This document shows, one piece after another, positions 52,855-62,509 of a stretch of 64,000 nt of DNA. Location of the stretch: NCBI RefSeq assembly GCF_022836875.1, contig NZ_CP090376.1, positions 620,001-684,000 of the forward strand, given 5' to 3'. This DNA comes from Flavobacterium enshiense (GTDB lineage Bacteria > Bacteroidota > Bacteroidia > Flavobacteriales > Flavobacteriaceae). Below the pieces are notes generated by a model, which worked only from the letters and a program-made list of their open reading frames with translations, made no database searches and was not told the DNA's origin. The translations under genes and the position numbers were made by a program. Position 1 is the stretch's first letter, and each line of letters opens with the position of its first letter.

Positions 52855-54021
52855 TTAATATTCTCCTCCTGCTCCGCCACCGCTGAAACCTCCGCCACCA
52901 AAAGGCAGCTTACTTTCAGTTATAGGTGGTTTTGTTTCGGTTTGCATACTCAAAATAAGAGCCTGAGCATTTAAAAGCAAATTACTGTCGGAACCTCGCT
53001 CGGGTTTGAATGTGATTCCTATTTCTTTATCCTTCAATGCTCTAATCGTGACAAACGCGATCGCAAACAATACAATTCCGCCAAAAATCAGGACAATTTC
53101 CAAAGGGATTAACTGATAATAATACCGTATGGTGAAAATGGAAAAACTTAACGTTAACAAACCTACAATCAGCATTAATCGGTCTTTGGAATAAATCGCA
53201 TAGCCAATATAAAACAGCGGGACGATAAACGTCAGCCCATAAAACAAAAATGCCAGCGGAATATCGCCGCCCTCTTCAACCACAATACCCATCAGATTTT
53301 GTGAAAGTTCGCGAACAACCATGTAATTAACCGAAAAATATCCCAACACCAAAGCGAAACCTTTTAAGATACGAAAAGCATTCGCATACAGATAATATTT
53401 CAGATTAGCGTTCAATTTAAGATACAGCGCATAAATAGCAATGGCCAGTAAGAAGCCCAGAAAAGGTAAAAACAAAGTATCTAGAAGATGGTATTCCGTA
53501 ACCAGAATAAACAACAAGCCTGCCAATCCAAAACAACTTATCAAGGCCGATAAGGCATATATATAACGGATACAACACACTAACCCGAATATAATCATCG
53601 AAGCAAAGACCGGTAGGGCAGCTTCAAAAGAAACGCCTATAGCACAGAAAAAGGCAACTTGCATACATAAGATAAATGCATCGTCCAACCCGTGTCTATA
53701 GTATCCTTTTGCCGCTAAGAATTCGGTTCCAACAAGACCGATTAGTACGTCAAAGTATAGTAACATATTATAACTATCGACATTATCTCCCATTAACAGA
53801 CTCAGGAAAACAGCTAGCGAACCCACTGCAGAAGAAAACAGAAAACACCCCAACAAGAAAAAACCGAAACGCATCAACAGGTTCCCATTAGAATGCAGAA
53901 TCGGGATTTTGGCAGCTATTTCGACCAATTGCGCTTTGGAAATGAATTTTTTTTCATATAAGGATTTTGATTCTGAAAGCAGGGCCTCGTTTTCCACTGT
54001 TGTTTTATCGTATGCTATCAT
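52855..54021 (-). CDS. Polytopic membrane protein with glycine-rich C terminus
   Basis: The protein has about 388 residues (from MIAYDKTTVEN), a soluble N-terminal helix-loop segment (about 1-60) and ten or more membrane helices. It ends with a Gly-rich tail (LPFGGGGFSGGGAGGEY), as in DUF2207 and TPM-domain proteins. The gene overlaps its upstream neighbour by 17 bases and is probably translationally coupled. I cannot assign a function. It may be of the DUF4401/DUF2157 type, since the partner looks like DUF2157. Confidence 0.7.
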   Translation of the reverse strand: MIAYDKTTVENEALLSESKSLYEKKFISKAQLVEIAAKIPILHSNGNLLMRFGFFLLGCFLFSSAVGSLAVFLSLLMGDNVDSYNMLLYFDVLIGLVGTEFLAAKGYYRHGLDDAFILCMQVAFFCAIGVSFEAALPVFASMIIFGLVCCIRYIYALSALISCFGLAGLLFILVTEYHLLDTLFLPFLGFLLAIAIYALYLKLNANLKYYLYANAFRILKGFALVLGYFSVNYMVVRELSQNLMGIVVEEGGDIPLAFLFYGLTFIVPLFYIGYAIYSKDRLMLIVGLLTLSFSIFTIRYYYQLIPLEIVLIFGGIVLFAIAFVTIRALKDKEIGITFKPERGSDSNLLLNAQALILSMQTETKPPITESKLPFGGGGFSGGGAGGEY

Positions 54022-55000
54022 TTCGCTTCTTGTTAAAATTACGAACCAACTTGATGAATAAAAGTATTGAACCGACCACATAAACCGGGGAAAGCATCAT
54101 CGCAAACTGATACAGATCAGCCGAATCCACATACTCTATAAATTTGTACAATAGGATATTCAGACCGATATACCCGTAAACTAATGAAAACACAAAAAAA
54201 GAAACCGCTTTCAGTTGGTGACCGATACGGTAAAAATAATAGACTCCCCCAGCCATAACAGGTATAAAAGCAACCCAATAAGTTTCCAGTAACCCTGCAA
54301 TACTAGACAATCCTATCAAATGCTGTGCGAAAGTGTAATACACGAAATGAAAGTGTTTTTTCAGGTTAGACCGAAGAGAATATATGGTCCAGAGAATGAT
54401 CAGAACACCGAGCGCCACTCCGTAATAACTGAGTGTGGGATTGGAATAAATTTCGTTTTCAAAAACAGTTTTGGGCGTGAGGGTGATTCCGACAAAGGCT
54501 GTCAAAGCAGTAATGCCCATTGAGAGTACCATCCTACTGTCGAAATAATAGGCGAATGCGAAACAAAATGCGGCTGACATTAGGGAAACCAAACCGAAAT
54601 CATTGCCAAAAACAGCGAATTGGTATTGAAGGTAGCCTATAAAAATACAACCAAGAATACTGCCCGTAAGCACAACATAATCGTAAATGGGATTATCGAA
54701 AAGCACTCCCTCTTTCGAAAATCCCTTGGCTCTTTTGAAACTGAAGTAAAAACACACCAGCATCAGCGAAAAATTCACTGCCAAAATAGTGATGTGCCCG
54801 ATACTGTCAATGTTTTTATAAACCAAAGTTCCTACCCCGCCCGTAAACAAGAGCACCGACAAATACATCAGGAAAAGCAGTTCGGTGTTCAGGGAAAAAA
54901 TTCCTAAGTCATTGTATTCTTTTACTTCCCGATGCTGCGCCTCCGAAATAAAGTCTTTCTCGGCAAGCTTTTCGACAATCACTTCTTCCTGTTTATCCAT
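54005..55000 (-). CDS. DUF2157-like membrane protein
   Basis: The 331-residue protein has a soluble N-terminal segment (KLAEKDFISEAQHREVKEY, residues 11-29) and about ten transmembrane helices, the DUF2157 layout, with short polar loops. It lies downstream of the sufD terminator and upstream of the second membrane protein, which it overlaps. The two may form one complex; their substrate is unknown. Confidence 0.7.
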   Translation of the reverse strand: MDKQEEVIVEKLAEKDFISEAQHREVKEYNDLGIFSLNTELLFLMYLSVLLFTGGVGTLVYKNIDSIGHITILAVNFSLMLVCFYFSFKRAKGFSKEGVLFDNPIYDYVVLTGSILGCIFIGYLQYQFAVFGNDFGLVSLMSAAFCFAFAYYFDSRMVLSMGITALTAFVGITLTPKTVFENEIYSNPTLSYYGVALGVLIILWTIYSLRSNLKKHFHFVYYTFAQHLIGLSSIAGLLETYWVAFIPVMAGGVYYFYRIGHQLKAVSFFVFSLVYGYIGLNILLYKFIEYVDSADLYQFAMMLSPVYVVGSILLFIKLVRNFNKKRNDSIR

Positions 55001-55060
55001 ACGATAAGAATTTGATATGTCTAAATTTACGACAAAATCTTACACAATTAACAGGAATAA

Positions 55061-55085
55061 AAAAACCGCCTGTTACAGCGGTTTT
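55061..55085 (-). terminator. Terminator after sufD
   Basis: The stem AAAACCGC / GCGGTTTT with an 8-base loop and a T run on the minus strand lies 27 bases past sufD, so sufABCD may form a unit separate from the downstream membrane-protein and sufS genes. Confidence 0.85.
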
Positions 55086-55111
55086 CTTCTTATTTGATAT
55101 AGTTTTCTCTC

Positions 55112-56428
55112 TTACAAATCAAATCCCATGTTCACACCAAGCTTTGCAGCGATGATTTTGGCGATTTTAGCCTTTAATTCCGGTATTTTGATACTGGAGG
55201 TCACTTCGCTGGTGAACGCGTACATAAGAAGCGCTTTTGCCTCTTTTTTCGGGATTCCTCGCTGTTGCATGTAGAACATCGCGTTTTCATCCAACTGACC
55301 GATTGTACAACCGTGGGAACATTTCACGTCGTCCGCGAAAATTTCCAATTGCGGTTTTGCGTTAATCGTTGCTTTGTCGCTCAATAAAATATTGTTGTTC
55401 TGCTGGAAAGCATCTGTTTTCTGCGCTTCTTTTTCCACGAAGATTTTTCCGTTGAACACCCCTGTGGATTGTCCGTCCAAAATAGTTTTGTAGTTCTGGT
55501 GGCTCTCGCAGTTCGGTTGCTCGTGGTTCACTAAAGTATAGTGATCTACGTGCTGTTTGTCGCCAATGATTGTAATTCCTTTCAACGTAGAATCAATTCT
55601 TTCCCCATGGTGGTAGAAATTCAAATTGTTACGAGTAAGGTTTCCTCCGAAAGAGAACGTATGCACAGCAACGCGGCTTTCCTGTTTTTGTGAAATATAT
55701 GTATTGTCAATCAGGTTCGCCGTCTGTACATCATTCTGAATTTTGTAGTAATCCACAATAGCGCGCTTTTGGGCGAAAATCTCGGTAACCGAATTGGTCA
55801 GCACCGGATTGTCATTCAGACTCTGATGACGCTCCACGATCTGTACGTGTGCGTTTTCACCAACGATAACAAGATTTCTCGGCTGTACCATCAATGCGGC
55901 TTCATTGCCGGTTGAGAAATAAATAATTTCAATCGGTTTGTCAACCACCCTGCTTTTTGGGATATTGATGTAAGCGCCTTCAAACGCAAAAGCCGTGTTC
56001 AACGTCGTTAGGCTTTCATCTTTGCTGGCCACCTGATTGAAGTAAGTATCAATCACCATTTTGTATTTTGGTTTGGTCAGTGCCGAAGACATCAAGCAAA
56101 CATCCAATCCGTCGTGCGTAGTGGAAGATAAAAAGGTATTGAAAATCCCGTCTACAAAGATTACTTTATAGGTATCTAAATCGTTCAGGAAATATTTCTT
56201 TACATCTTTGATATCGATGTTATTTTCCTTTTTCGGGAAGATGCTGAAATCGTTTTTCAACAACGCGTTCAGTGAAGTATATTTCCAGGCTTCCTCTTTT
56301 TTGGTCGGAAACCCTTTTTCTTCGAAATTCTTTAAGGCTTCGGTACGAACATTGTGCAGCGCATCCGCCACATCAACTTTCTCTTCAAAGGCCATGAAAG
56401 AAGCAAGCAGTTTTTCTCTCAATTCCAT
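55112..56428 (-). CDS. sufD: Fe-S cluster assembly protein SufD
   Basis: SufD pairs with SufB and the ATPase SufC in the scaffold that builds Fe-S clusters. The 438-residue protein shows the SufBD beta-helix signature (FAFEGAYINIPKSRVV and the C-terminal DDVKCSHGCTIGQLDE) and conserved start MELREKLLASFMAFEE. It starts one base after sufC stop. Confidence 0.95.
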   Translation of the reverse strand: MELREKLLASFMAFEEKVDVADALHNVRTEALKNFEEKGFPTKKEEAWKYTSLNALLKNDFSIFPKKENNIDIKDVKKYFLNDLDTYKVIFVDGIFNTFLSSTTHDGLDVCLMSSALTKPKYKMVIDTYFNQVASKDESLTTLNTAFAFEGAYINIPKSRVVDKPIEIIYFSTGNEAALMVQPRNLVIVGENAHVQIVERHQSLNDNPVLTNSVTEIFAQKRAIVDYYKIQNDVQTANLIDNTYISQKQESRVAVHTFSFGGNLTRNNLNFYHHGERIDSTLKGITIIGDKQHVDHYTLVNHEQPNCESHQNYKTILDGQSTGVFNGKIFVEKEAQKTDAFQQNNNILLSDKATINAKPQLEIFADDVKCSHGCTIGQLDENAMFYMQQRGIPKKEAKALLMYAFTSEVTSSIKIPELKAKIAKIIAAKLGVNMGFDL

Positions 56429-56429
56429 A

Positions 56430-57182
56430 TTATGCTTCCTGTTCTTGTTTAATCCAGTCGTATCCTTTTTCTTCCAGTTCCAATGCTAAATCAGCACCAC
56501 CTGTTTTCACGATTTTCCCGTCAATAAGAACGTGTACGAAATCAGGAATAATATAATCCAATAAACGTTGGTAGTGCGTAATTACCAACACAGCGTTATT
56601 CTCGTTTTTAAGTTTGTTAACACCATTAGCCACGATACGCAACGCGTCGATATCCAAACCAGAATCCGTTTCGTCAAGAATCGCAATTTTAGGGTCTAGC
56701 ATCGCCATTTGGAAGATCTCGTTACGTTTCTTTTCACCTCCCGAAAAACCTTCGTTTAACGAACGTGATAAAAACTTACGGTCCATCTCCAGTAATTCCG
56801 ATTTCTCGCGGATCAGCTTCAGCATTTCATTAGCCGGCATCTCCTCCTGACCATTTGCTTTACGTTTTTCGTTGATGGCCGTTTTGATGAAATTCGTTAC
56901 CGAAACCCCCGGGATTTCCACAGGATACTGGAACGATAAGAATACACCTTTGTGCGCTCTTTCGTCTGGAGCCAATTCCGATAAATCCTCACCATCTAAA
57001 ACGATTTCCCCTTCGGTTACTTCGTAGGTTTCGTTTCCGGCAATGATGGATGAAAGTGTACTTTTTCCGGCACCGTTAGGTCCCATGATGGCATGTACTT
57101 CGCCCGCTTTGATTTCAAGGTTAATCCCTCTTAATATTTCTTTATCTTCTACTGAAGCGTGTAAATTCTTTATAGTTAACAT
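56430..57182 (-). CDS. sufC: Fe-S cluster assembly ATPase SufC
   Basis: The 250-residue ABC-type ATPase has Walker [10 protein letters not shown], the signature [12 protein letters not shown] and Walker [15 protein letters not shown]. In SufBCD, ATP hydrolysis drives the conformational change needed for cluster building. Gene order sufB-sufC-sufD is standard. Confidence 0.97.
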   Translation of the reverse strand: MLTIKNLHASVEDKEILRGINLEIKAGEVHAIMGPNGAGKSTLSSIIAGNETYEVTEGEIVLDGEDLSELAPDERAHKGVFLSFQYPVEIPGVSVTNFIKTAINEKRKANGQEEMPANEMLKLIREKSELLEMDRKFLSRSLNEGFSGGEKKRNEIFQMAMLDPKIAILDETDSGLDIDALRIVANGVNKLKNENNAVLVITHYQRLLDYIIPDFVHVLIDGKIVKTGGADLALELEEKGYDWIKQEQEA

Positions 57183-57212
57183 GCTATATGTGTCTTTTAT
57201 TTTATATTCTGA

Positions 57213-58661
57213 TTATCCTACTGAACCTTCCAACGAAATTTCCAATAATTTCTGAGCTTCCACGGCAAATTCCATCGGCAACTTGTTCAACACTTCTCTA
57301 CTGAAACCGTTTACGATTAACGCAATGGCTTTCTCAGTCGGGATTCCGCGCTGGTTGCAATAAAACACTTGGTCTTCCCCAATTTTTGAAGTTGTCGCCT
57401 CGTGCTCAATCTTAGCGGAAGTATTTTTAGATTCGATATATGGGAAAGTATGCGCCCCACAATTGTTACCCATCAATAACGAGTCACATTGCGAGAAGTT
57501 ACGTGCATTATCGGCTCTTGATGAAACCTGTACCAAACCACGATAACTGTTTTGCGATTTTCCGGCAGAAATACCTTTGGAAATAATGGTTGACTTAGTG
57601 TTTTTACCCAAGTGAATCATTTTGGTTCCAGTATCTGCTTGTTGATAGTTATTGGTCACGGCAATAGAGTAGAATTCCCCGATGGAGTTATCCCCTTTCA
57701 ATATACATGACGGATATTTCCAGGTTACGGCTGAACCGGTTTCTACCTGTGTCCATGAAATTTTTGCGTTCTTCTCGCACAAACCTCTTTTGGTCACGAA
57801 GTTGAAAACCCCTCCTTTACCCTCTTTGTTTCCAGGGTACCAGTTCTGTACGGTTGAATATTTAATTTCGGCATTGTCAAGTGCAATTAGTTCTACTACC
57901 GCAGCGTGTAGCTGATTTTCGTCACGGCTAGGTGCTGTACAACCTTCCAGATAAGAAACATAACTGCCTTCATCGGCAATTACCAACGTTCTTTCAAACT
58001 GTCCGGTTCCTCCTTGATTAATACGGAAATAGGTTGATAATTCCATTGGACATCTTACGCCTTTCGGAATATAACAGAACGATCCGTCTGAGAATACGGC
58101 CGAGTTCAACGCTGCATAGAAATTATCGCGTTGTGGCACGACCGATCCGATGTATTGGCGAACCAATTCCGGATGTTCCTGAATTGCTTCGGAAATCGAA
58201 CAGAAGATAATACCTTTTTCAGCCAGGGTTTTCTTGAATGTCGTCGCTACGGAAACTGAGTCCATTACGATATCCACCGCCACACCGGCCAGTTTTTTTT
58301 GCTCATCGATGGAAATACCAAGTTTTTTGAAGGTCTCCAGTAATTCCGGATCTACCTCATCCAAACTCTCGTACTTATCTTTTTTCTTAGGCGCCGAATA
58401 ATACGAAATCGCCTGAAAATCCGGTTTTTCGTAGTGTACGTTTGCCCAATGCGGCTCGGTCATTTCTTCCCAGGCGCGGAATGATTCCAAACGCCACTCG
58501 GTCATCCATTCCGGCTCGTTTTTCTTTTTGGAAATCGCGCGAACAATATCCTCGTTCAATCCCGCAGCAAACGTCTCCGATTCGATATCGGTATAAAAAC
58601 CGTATTCGTATTCTTTGTTTTCGAGTTCGACTTTTAAGTCGTCTTCTGTGTATTTTGACAT
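57213..58661 (-). CDS. sufB: Fe-S cluster assembly protein SufB
   Basis: SufB is the main scaffold subunit. The 482-residue protein has the conserved [20 protein letters not shown] region, [13 protein letters not shown] with a cysteine, and the C-terminal [25 protein letters not shown] typical of SufB. It starts [18 protein letters not shown], 20 bases after sufA. Confidence 0.97.
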   Translation of the reverse strand: MSKYTEDDLKVELENKEYEYGFYTDIESETFAAGLNEDIVRAISKKKNEPEWMTEWRLESFRAWEEMTEPHWANVHYEKPDFQAISYYSAPKKKDKYESLDEVDPELLETFKKLGISIDEQKKLAGVAVDIVMDSVSVATTFKKTLAEKGIIFCSISEAIQEHPELVRQYIGSVVPQRDNFYAALNSAVFSDGSFCYIPKGVRCPMELSTYFRINQGGTGQFERTLVIADEGSYVSYLEGCTAPSRDENQLHAAVVELIALDNAEIKYSTVQNWYPGNKEGKGGVFNFVTKRGLCEKNAKISWTQVETGSAVTWKYPSCILKGDNSIGEFYSIAVTNNYQQADTGTKMIHLGKNTKSTIISKGISAGKSQNSYRGLVQVSSRADNARNFSQCDSLLMGNNCGAHTFPYIESKNTSAKIEHEATTSKIGEDQVFYCNQRGIPTEKAIALIVNGFSREVLNKLPMEFAVEAQKLLEISLEGSVG

Positions 58662-58680
58662 AATTTCTTGTAACTAAATT

Positions 58681-59010
58681 TTATAGCGAAAATGATTCGC
58701 CACATCCACAGGTTCTTTGTGCATTCGGATTGTTAAACACGAATCCTTTTCCGTTCAAGCCTCCTGAATATTCCAAGGTGGTTCCCACCAAATAAAGGAA
58801 ACTTTTTTTGTCCACGGCAATTTTTATATCGTTGTCCTCGAACACTTTATCATCTTCACCTAAAGTTTTGTCAAACTTTAGTTCATACGACAAGCCCGAA
58901 CACCCGCCACTTTTCACGCCCACACGAACGTAATCGGTTGCGGTGTTAAAACCGTCATCTTCCATTAAAAGTGCGATTCGCTTTTTTGCGCTTTCTGAAA
59001 CTTTAATCAT
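58681..59010 (-). CDS. sufA: HesB/IscA-type Fe-S assembly protein (SufA)
   Basis: The 109-residue A-type carrier has the cysteine motif GGCSGLSYEL (about residue 36) and the C-terminal pair CGCGESF. It is the first gene of the suf operon and may pass clusters to targets. Its N terminus (MIKVSESAKKRIALLM) is standard. Confidence 0.94.
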   Translation of the reverse strand: MIKVSESAKKRIALLMEDDGFNTATDYVRVGVKSGGCSGLSYELKFDKTLGEDDKVFEDNDIKIAVDKKSFLYLVGTTLEYSGGLNGKGFVFNNPNAQRTCGCGESFSL

Positions 59011-59041
59011 AATGTTAATACAGATTAATTCTAATTTAGTG

Positions 59042-59049
59042 CAAAGATA
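59042..59049 (-). promoter_or_regulatory. Putative -7 promoter motif of the suf operon
   Basis: The minus strand reads TATCTTTG, an exact TAnnTTTG match, about 32 bases upstream of the sufA start. No clear -33 TTG is visible. Confidence 0.5.
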
Positions 59050-59130
59050 TTACATAAAACGATTAATACCTAACTACTAACATTTTTATAACTTATTCAC
59101 GCATAGTCATTTCTTATAAAGGGATTTAGA

Positions 59131-59160
59131 TTGCGGATTCTCTGAAGATTTACTAATTTG
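59131..59160 (+). promoter_or_regulatory. Putative promoter of the MBL-fold hydrolase gene
   Basis: TTG at 59131-59133 and CTAATTTG at 59153-59160 are 19 bases apart, one mismatch from TTG N17-23 TAnnTTTG. The ATG is 26 bases downstream. Confidence 0.45.
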
Positions 59161-59186
59161 CAGACGCAATTTTTAAGCAGAAAACC

Positions 59187-60047
59187 ATGAAACTTTACCC
59201 GATAGAAGCCGGAAATTTTAAATTAGATGGCGGTGCCATGTTTGGAGTGGTACCGAAGACCCTATGGAATAAGACCAATCCGGCCGACGAAAATAACCTT
59301 ATCGATATAGCTGCACGTTGTCTTTTAGTTGAGGATGGCAAACGCCTGATTTTAATTGACACAGGCATGGGCGACAAACAATCCGAAAAGTTTTTCGGCT
59401 ATTATTCGCTTTGGGGTGACGATACTATTGACAAGTCCCTGGCCAAATACGGATTTCACCGCGATGATATCACTGATGTGTTTATGACGCACCTGCATTT
59501 CGACCATTGCGGTGGCAGCGTAGAATGGAACAAAGAACGCACCGGTTACCGGCCTGCTTTCAAAAATGCCACTTTCTGGTCCAACGATAACCATTGGGAT
59601 TGGGCCACAACACCGAATCCGAGAGAAAAAGCGTCTTTTTTGGCGGAAAACATTCTGCCGATGCAGGAAAGCGGCCAGCTCAAATTTATTGAACGCCCTC
59701 AAGCCGATTTCGGGATTTCAAAAGAATTGGATCTCGGGATTTTGTACGTAGACGGGCATACGGAAAAAATGATGATCCCGCATATTCAATACCAGGACAA
59801 AACCATCGTTTTCATGGCGGATTTGCTTCCAACAGCCGGTCACCTTCCCTTACCGTATGTAATGGGTTATGATACCCGACCGTTGTTAACGCTTCCTGAA
59901 AAAGCAAAATTTTTAAACACGGCAGCAGAAAAGAATTACTATCTGTTTCTGGAACACGACGCCCACAACCAAATCATCACTGTGGAACAAACCGAAAAAG
60001 GGGTACGCCTTAAAGAGGTTTTTACCTGTGAAGACATACTCGGATAA
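59187..60047 (+). CDS. MBL-fold metallo-hydrolase
   Basis: The 286-residue protein has the metal-binding HxHxDH motif (MTHLHFDHCGG, residues about 99-109), a GMGDK segment and the distal His in DGHTEKMM and EHDAHNQ. Length and layout fit lactonase-like or quorum-quenching-type MBL hydrolases, but the substrate is not predictable. A terminator follows, separating it from the MarR gene. Confidence 0.88.
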   Translation: MKLYPIEAGNFKLDGGAMFGVVPKTLWNKTNPADENNLIDIAARCLLVEDGKRLILIDTGMGDKQSEKFFGYYSLWGDDTIDKSLAKYGFHRDDITDVFMTHLHFDHCGGSVEWNKERTGYRPAFKNATFWSNDNHWDWATTPNPREKASFLAENILPMQESGQLKFIERPQADFGISKELDLGILYVDGHTEKMMIPHIQYQDKTIVFMADLLPTAGHLPLPYVMGYDTRPLLTLPEKAKFLNTAAEKNYYLFLEHDAHNQIITVEQTEKGVRLKEVFTCEDILG

Positions 60048-60052
60048 ACGAT

Positions 60053-60085
60053 TAAACGCCTTCCGATCAACAGAAGGCGTTAATT
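60053..60085 (+). terminator. Terminator of the MBL-fold hydrolase gene
   Basis: A 9-bp stem (AACGCCTTC / GAAGGCGTT) with a 9-base loop is followed by TAATTTT. Confidence 0.8.
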
Positions 60086-60155
60086 TTATATTAAAATTTA
60101 GTTGACATATCAATTACTTAAAAATCCTTCTTAACTTTGGGTAAAGAAATCATAA

Positions 60156-60587
60156 GTGGAGAAGTTAGTCAATATCATCTTTTACAACATTGATCACAGC
60201 ATCAGACTGTATCGGATGTTTGCCCAGAAAAAACTGCGCGAACATGGTTTTAAAATAACCATCGATCAGTGGCTTGTAATCAAATGCATACTGGAAAACC
60301 CAACCATCACCCAGCACGAATTGAGTGAGTTGGTTTTCAAGGACAATGCCTCGGTTACGCGAATCATTGAATTACTGATAAAAGCCGGATATCTGGAAAA
60401 AGAAACCAATCCGGAAGACAGAAGAAAATTTATGCTTCATGTTACCAAAGCGGGCGAAGAAGTCATAAAAAACGTTCACGAAGTAGTATTGCAAAACCGC
60501 AGCATAGCGCTGAACGGAATCAACCAGAAAGAACTGGAAACAGCCGATGCGGTATTAAGAAAGATAATTGCAAATTGCAAACAATAA
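60156..60587 (+). CDS. MarR family transcriptional regulator
   Basis: The 143-residue winged-helix regulator shows the MarR core: ITIDQWLVIKCILENPTITQHELSEL then VTRIIELLIKAGYLEKETNPEDRRKFMLHVTKAG. It starts with GTG at 60156 because the next ATG (residue 22) would remove the first helix needed for dimerisation. Ligand and targets are unknown. A small peptide ORF and terminator follow. Confidence 0.9.
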   Translation: MEKLVNIIFYNIDHSIRLYRMFAQKKLREHGFKITIDQWLVIKCILENPTITQHELSELVFKDNASVTRIIELLIKAGYLEKETNPEDRRKFMLHVTKAGEEVIKNVHEVVLQNRSIALNGINQKELETADAVLRKIIANCKQ

Positions 60588-60632
60588 CATCAGTCAAAAA
60601 ACAAAAGAATCATCAATCAAAAACGAACTGTT

Positions 60633-60698
60633 ATGATTAAGGTTATTTTATTCCTGATTACCATAGTAATCACAGCAGTGAGCTACCTTTTCATCTAA
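60633..60698 (+). CDS. Putative 21-residue hydrophobic peptide
   Basis: An ATG-started frame (MIKVILFLITIVITAVSYLFI) of 21 residues is nearly all hydrophobic and could span the membrane once. It lies 45 bases after the marR stop and its stop codon falls in the loop of the next hairpin. Such small peptides are often missed, but chance cannot be excluded without expression data. Confidence 0.4.
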   Translation: MIKVILFLITIVITAVSYLFI

Positions 60699-60715
60699 GA
60701 GTAGCTCTTTTTTTT
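60680..60715 (+). terminator. Terminator overlapping the small peptide ORF
   Basis: A 7-bp stem (GAGCTAC / GTAGCTC) with a 14-base loop is followed by an 8-base T run. The stem covers the end of the 21-residue ORF and its stop codon is in the loop. Confidence 0.85.
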
Positions 60716-60844
60716 ACCTTACTACATTCGGTTCGGTTTCAAAAAAAATCTTAAATTGCTGCTTAATACAAAAAATTGTTATTCTTTTTCGATTTTGTAA
60801 CAATTTCGAATACTTCAGACATATCTCAAAAACCAAGAATAATT

Positions 60845-62449
60845 ATGAATATACTTAGATCTTATTACCTGTGCGCAGGACTGGCTTTAGCCCTGGCGAG
60901 TTGCGGAACGCAAAAAATGGTTTCCACTCCGGTTGAGAACATTGATAAAATGCCGATGAAAACAGGCAAAATTGCCGAAAACGATTTAAAACGCTGGAGT
61001 CATTTGGATTTAGGCAAAGACACTATTCCGGGAATGAGCGTGGATAAAGCTTACGCTGAATTGCTTAAAGGTAAAAAAGGAACTAAAGTTATTGTCGGAG
61101 TTGTTGATTCCGGCGTCGACATTGATCACGAAGACTTAAAACCTTCTATCTGGATCAATCCAAAAGAAATAGCCGGAAACGGAAAAGACGATGACAACAA
61201 CGGTTACATCGACGACATCCACGGCTGGAACTTCCTTGGTGATGCCGAACATGAAAACATGGAATATGTACGTATCGTAAAAAAAGGAGATGATGGTTCA
61301 GCGACATACCGCAAAGCAAAAGCCGAGCTTGAAAAAGAAATGAAGGAAGCCATGCAGGGCAAAATGCAGGTGGATTTCATCATGGCCGGAGATAAAGCCA
61401 TTGCCGATCATCTGAAAAAGAAAGATTACACTTTGGACGATGTTAAAAAGATCGAAACCACTGATCAAACTTTACTGCAATACAAAGACATGATGATGCA
61501 GATTTTGGCACAAACCGGTGGTTCCAAAGAACAATTTGATAAAGAAATCGAGGAATACAAAGATCATGTTTACGGACAGGTAAATTACCATTTGAACCTT
61601 CAGTTTGACGGAAGAAAAGCGGTAGGAGACAATCCGGAAGACCTTAATAACAAAAAATACGGTAACAATAACGTAATCGGTCCTGAGAAAAAAGGTGCAA
61701 AACACGGTACACACGTGGCGGGAATTATTGCACAAACCCGTGCCAACAATAAAGGCGGTGACGGGGTAGCAAGCAACAATGTGCAAATCATGGCCGTTCG
61801 TGCCGTTCCGGATGGTGACGAGTATGATAAAGATATCGCTTTGGGTATCCGTTATGCGGTAGACAATGGAGCTAAAATAATCAACGGAAGTTTCGGGAAA
61901 TACTATTCAACACATCCGGAATGGGTGCACGATGCCATTAAATATGCGGCTTCAAAAGACGTTTTGGTAATTTTTGCTGCCGGAAATGAATCTTATGATT
62001 TGGATACGATGAACAAATACCCGACCGATTCGTATAACAACCAACCTGAAATTTCCAATAACGTATTGATTATCGGAGCAACGGCACCAACTTACGGTAC
62101 GGAAATGGTGGCTGTTTTCTCCAACTACGGAAAAACAAGCGTGGATATCTTCGCTCCCGGAGATAAAATCTATGCGACTACGCCAAGCAATACTTACCAA
62201 TACCTACAGGGAACTTCAATGGCATCACCAAATGTTGCCGGAGTTGCAGCCTTGATCCGATCCTATTATCCGAGTCTGACTGCAGCTCAGGTAAAACAGA
62301 TTATCATGGACTCAGGAACACCTTTAACTAATAAAGTTAACGTAGGAGAAGGAAGAGACGTCAAACCTTTTAGCGAAGTTTCCAAATCAGGAAAAATAGT
62401 AAATGCTTATAACGCACTGTTAATGGCATCCAAGATGGCAAAAAAATAA
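60845..62449 (+). CDS. S8 family (subtilisin-like) lipoprotein peptidase
   Basis: The 534-residue lipoprotein (lipobox LASC, cysteine at residue 20) is a subtilase with catalytic Asp88 (VVDSGVD), His287 (HGTHVAGIIA), oxyanion Asn381 (AAGNES) and Ser458 (GTSMASPNVAG). The Asp-His distance is about 199 residues, much more than the about 30 of subtilisin; residues about 138-265 form an extra, charged, helix-rich insertion. It is probably an outer membrane or periplasmic protease. A terminator separates it from the M1 peptidase downstream. Confidence 0.92.
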   Translation: MNILRSYYLCAGLALALASCGTQKMVSTPVENIDKMPMKTGKIAENDLKRWSHLDLGKDTIPGMSVDKAYAELLKGKKGTKVIVGVVDSGVDIDHEDLKPSIWINPKEIAGNGKDDDNNGYIDDIHGWNFLGDAEHENMEYVRIVKKGDDGSATYRKAKAELEKEMKEAMQGKMQVDFIMAGDKAIADHLKKKDYTLDDVKKIETTDQTLLQYKDMMMQILAQTGGSKEQFDKEIEEYKDHVYGQVNYHLNLQFDGRKAVGDNPEDLNNKKYGNNNVIGPEKKGAKHGTHVAGIIAQTRANNKGGDGVASNNVQIMAVRAVPDGDEYDKDIALGIRYAVDNGAKIINGSFGKYYSTHPEWVHDAIKYAASKDVLVIFAAGNESYDLDTMNKYPTDSYNNQPEISNNVLIIGATAPTYGTEMVAVFSNYGKTSVDIFAPGDKIYATTPSNTYQYLQGTSMASPNVAGVAALIRSYYPSLTAAQVKQIIMDSGTPLTNKVNVGEGRDVKPFSEVSKSGKIVNAYNALLMASKMAKK

Positions 62450-62472
62450 TTATATTTGAAAATTGTATAATC

Positions 62473-62500
62473 GGAAGGGATTTTTCCCTTCCTTTTTATT
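62473..62500 (+). terminator. Terminator of the S8 peptidase gene
   Basis: An 8-bp stem (GGAAGGGA / TCCCTTCC) with a 4-base T loop and a following T run lies 23 bases after the stop and 10 bases before the next ATG. Confidence 0.9.
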
Positions 62501-62509
62501 TGATCAAAA

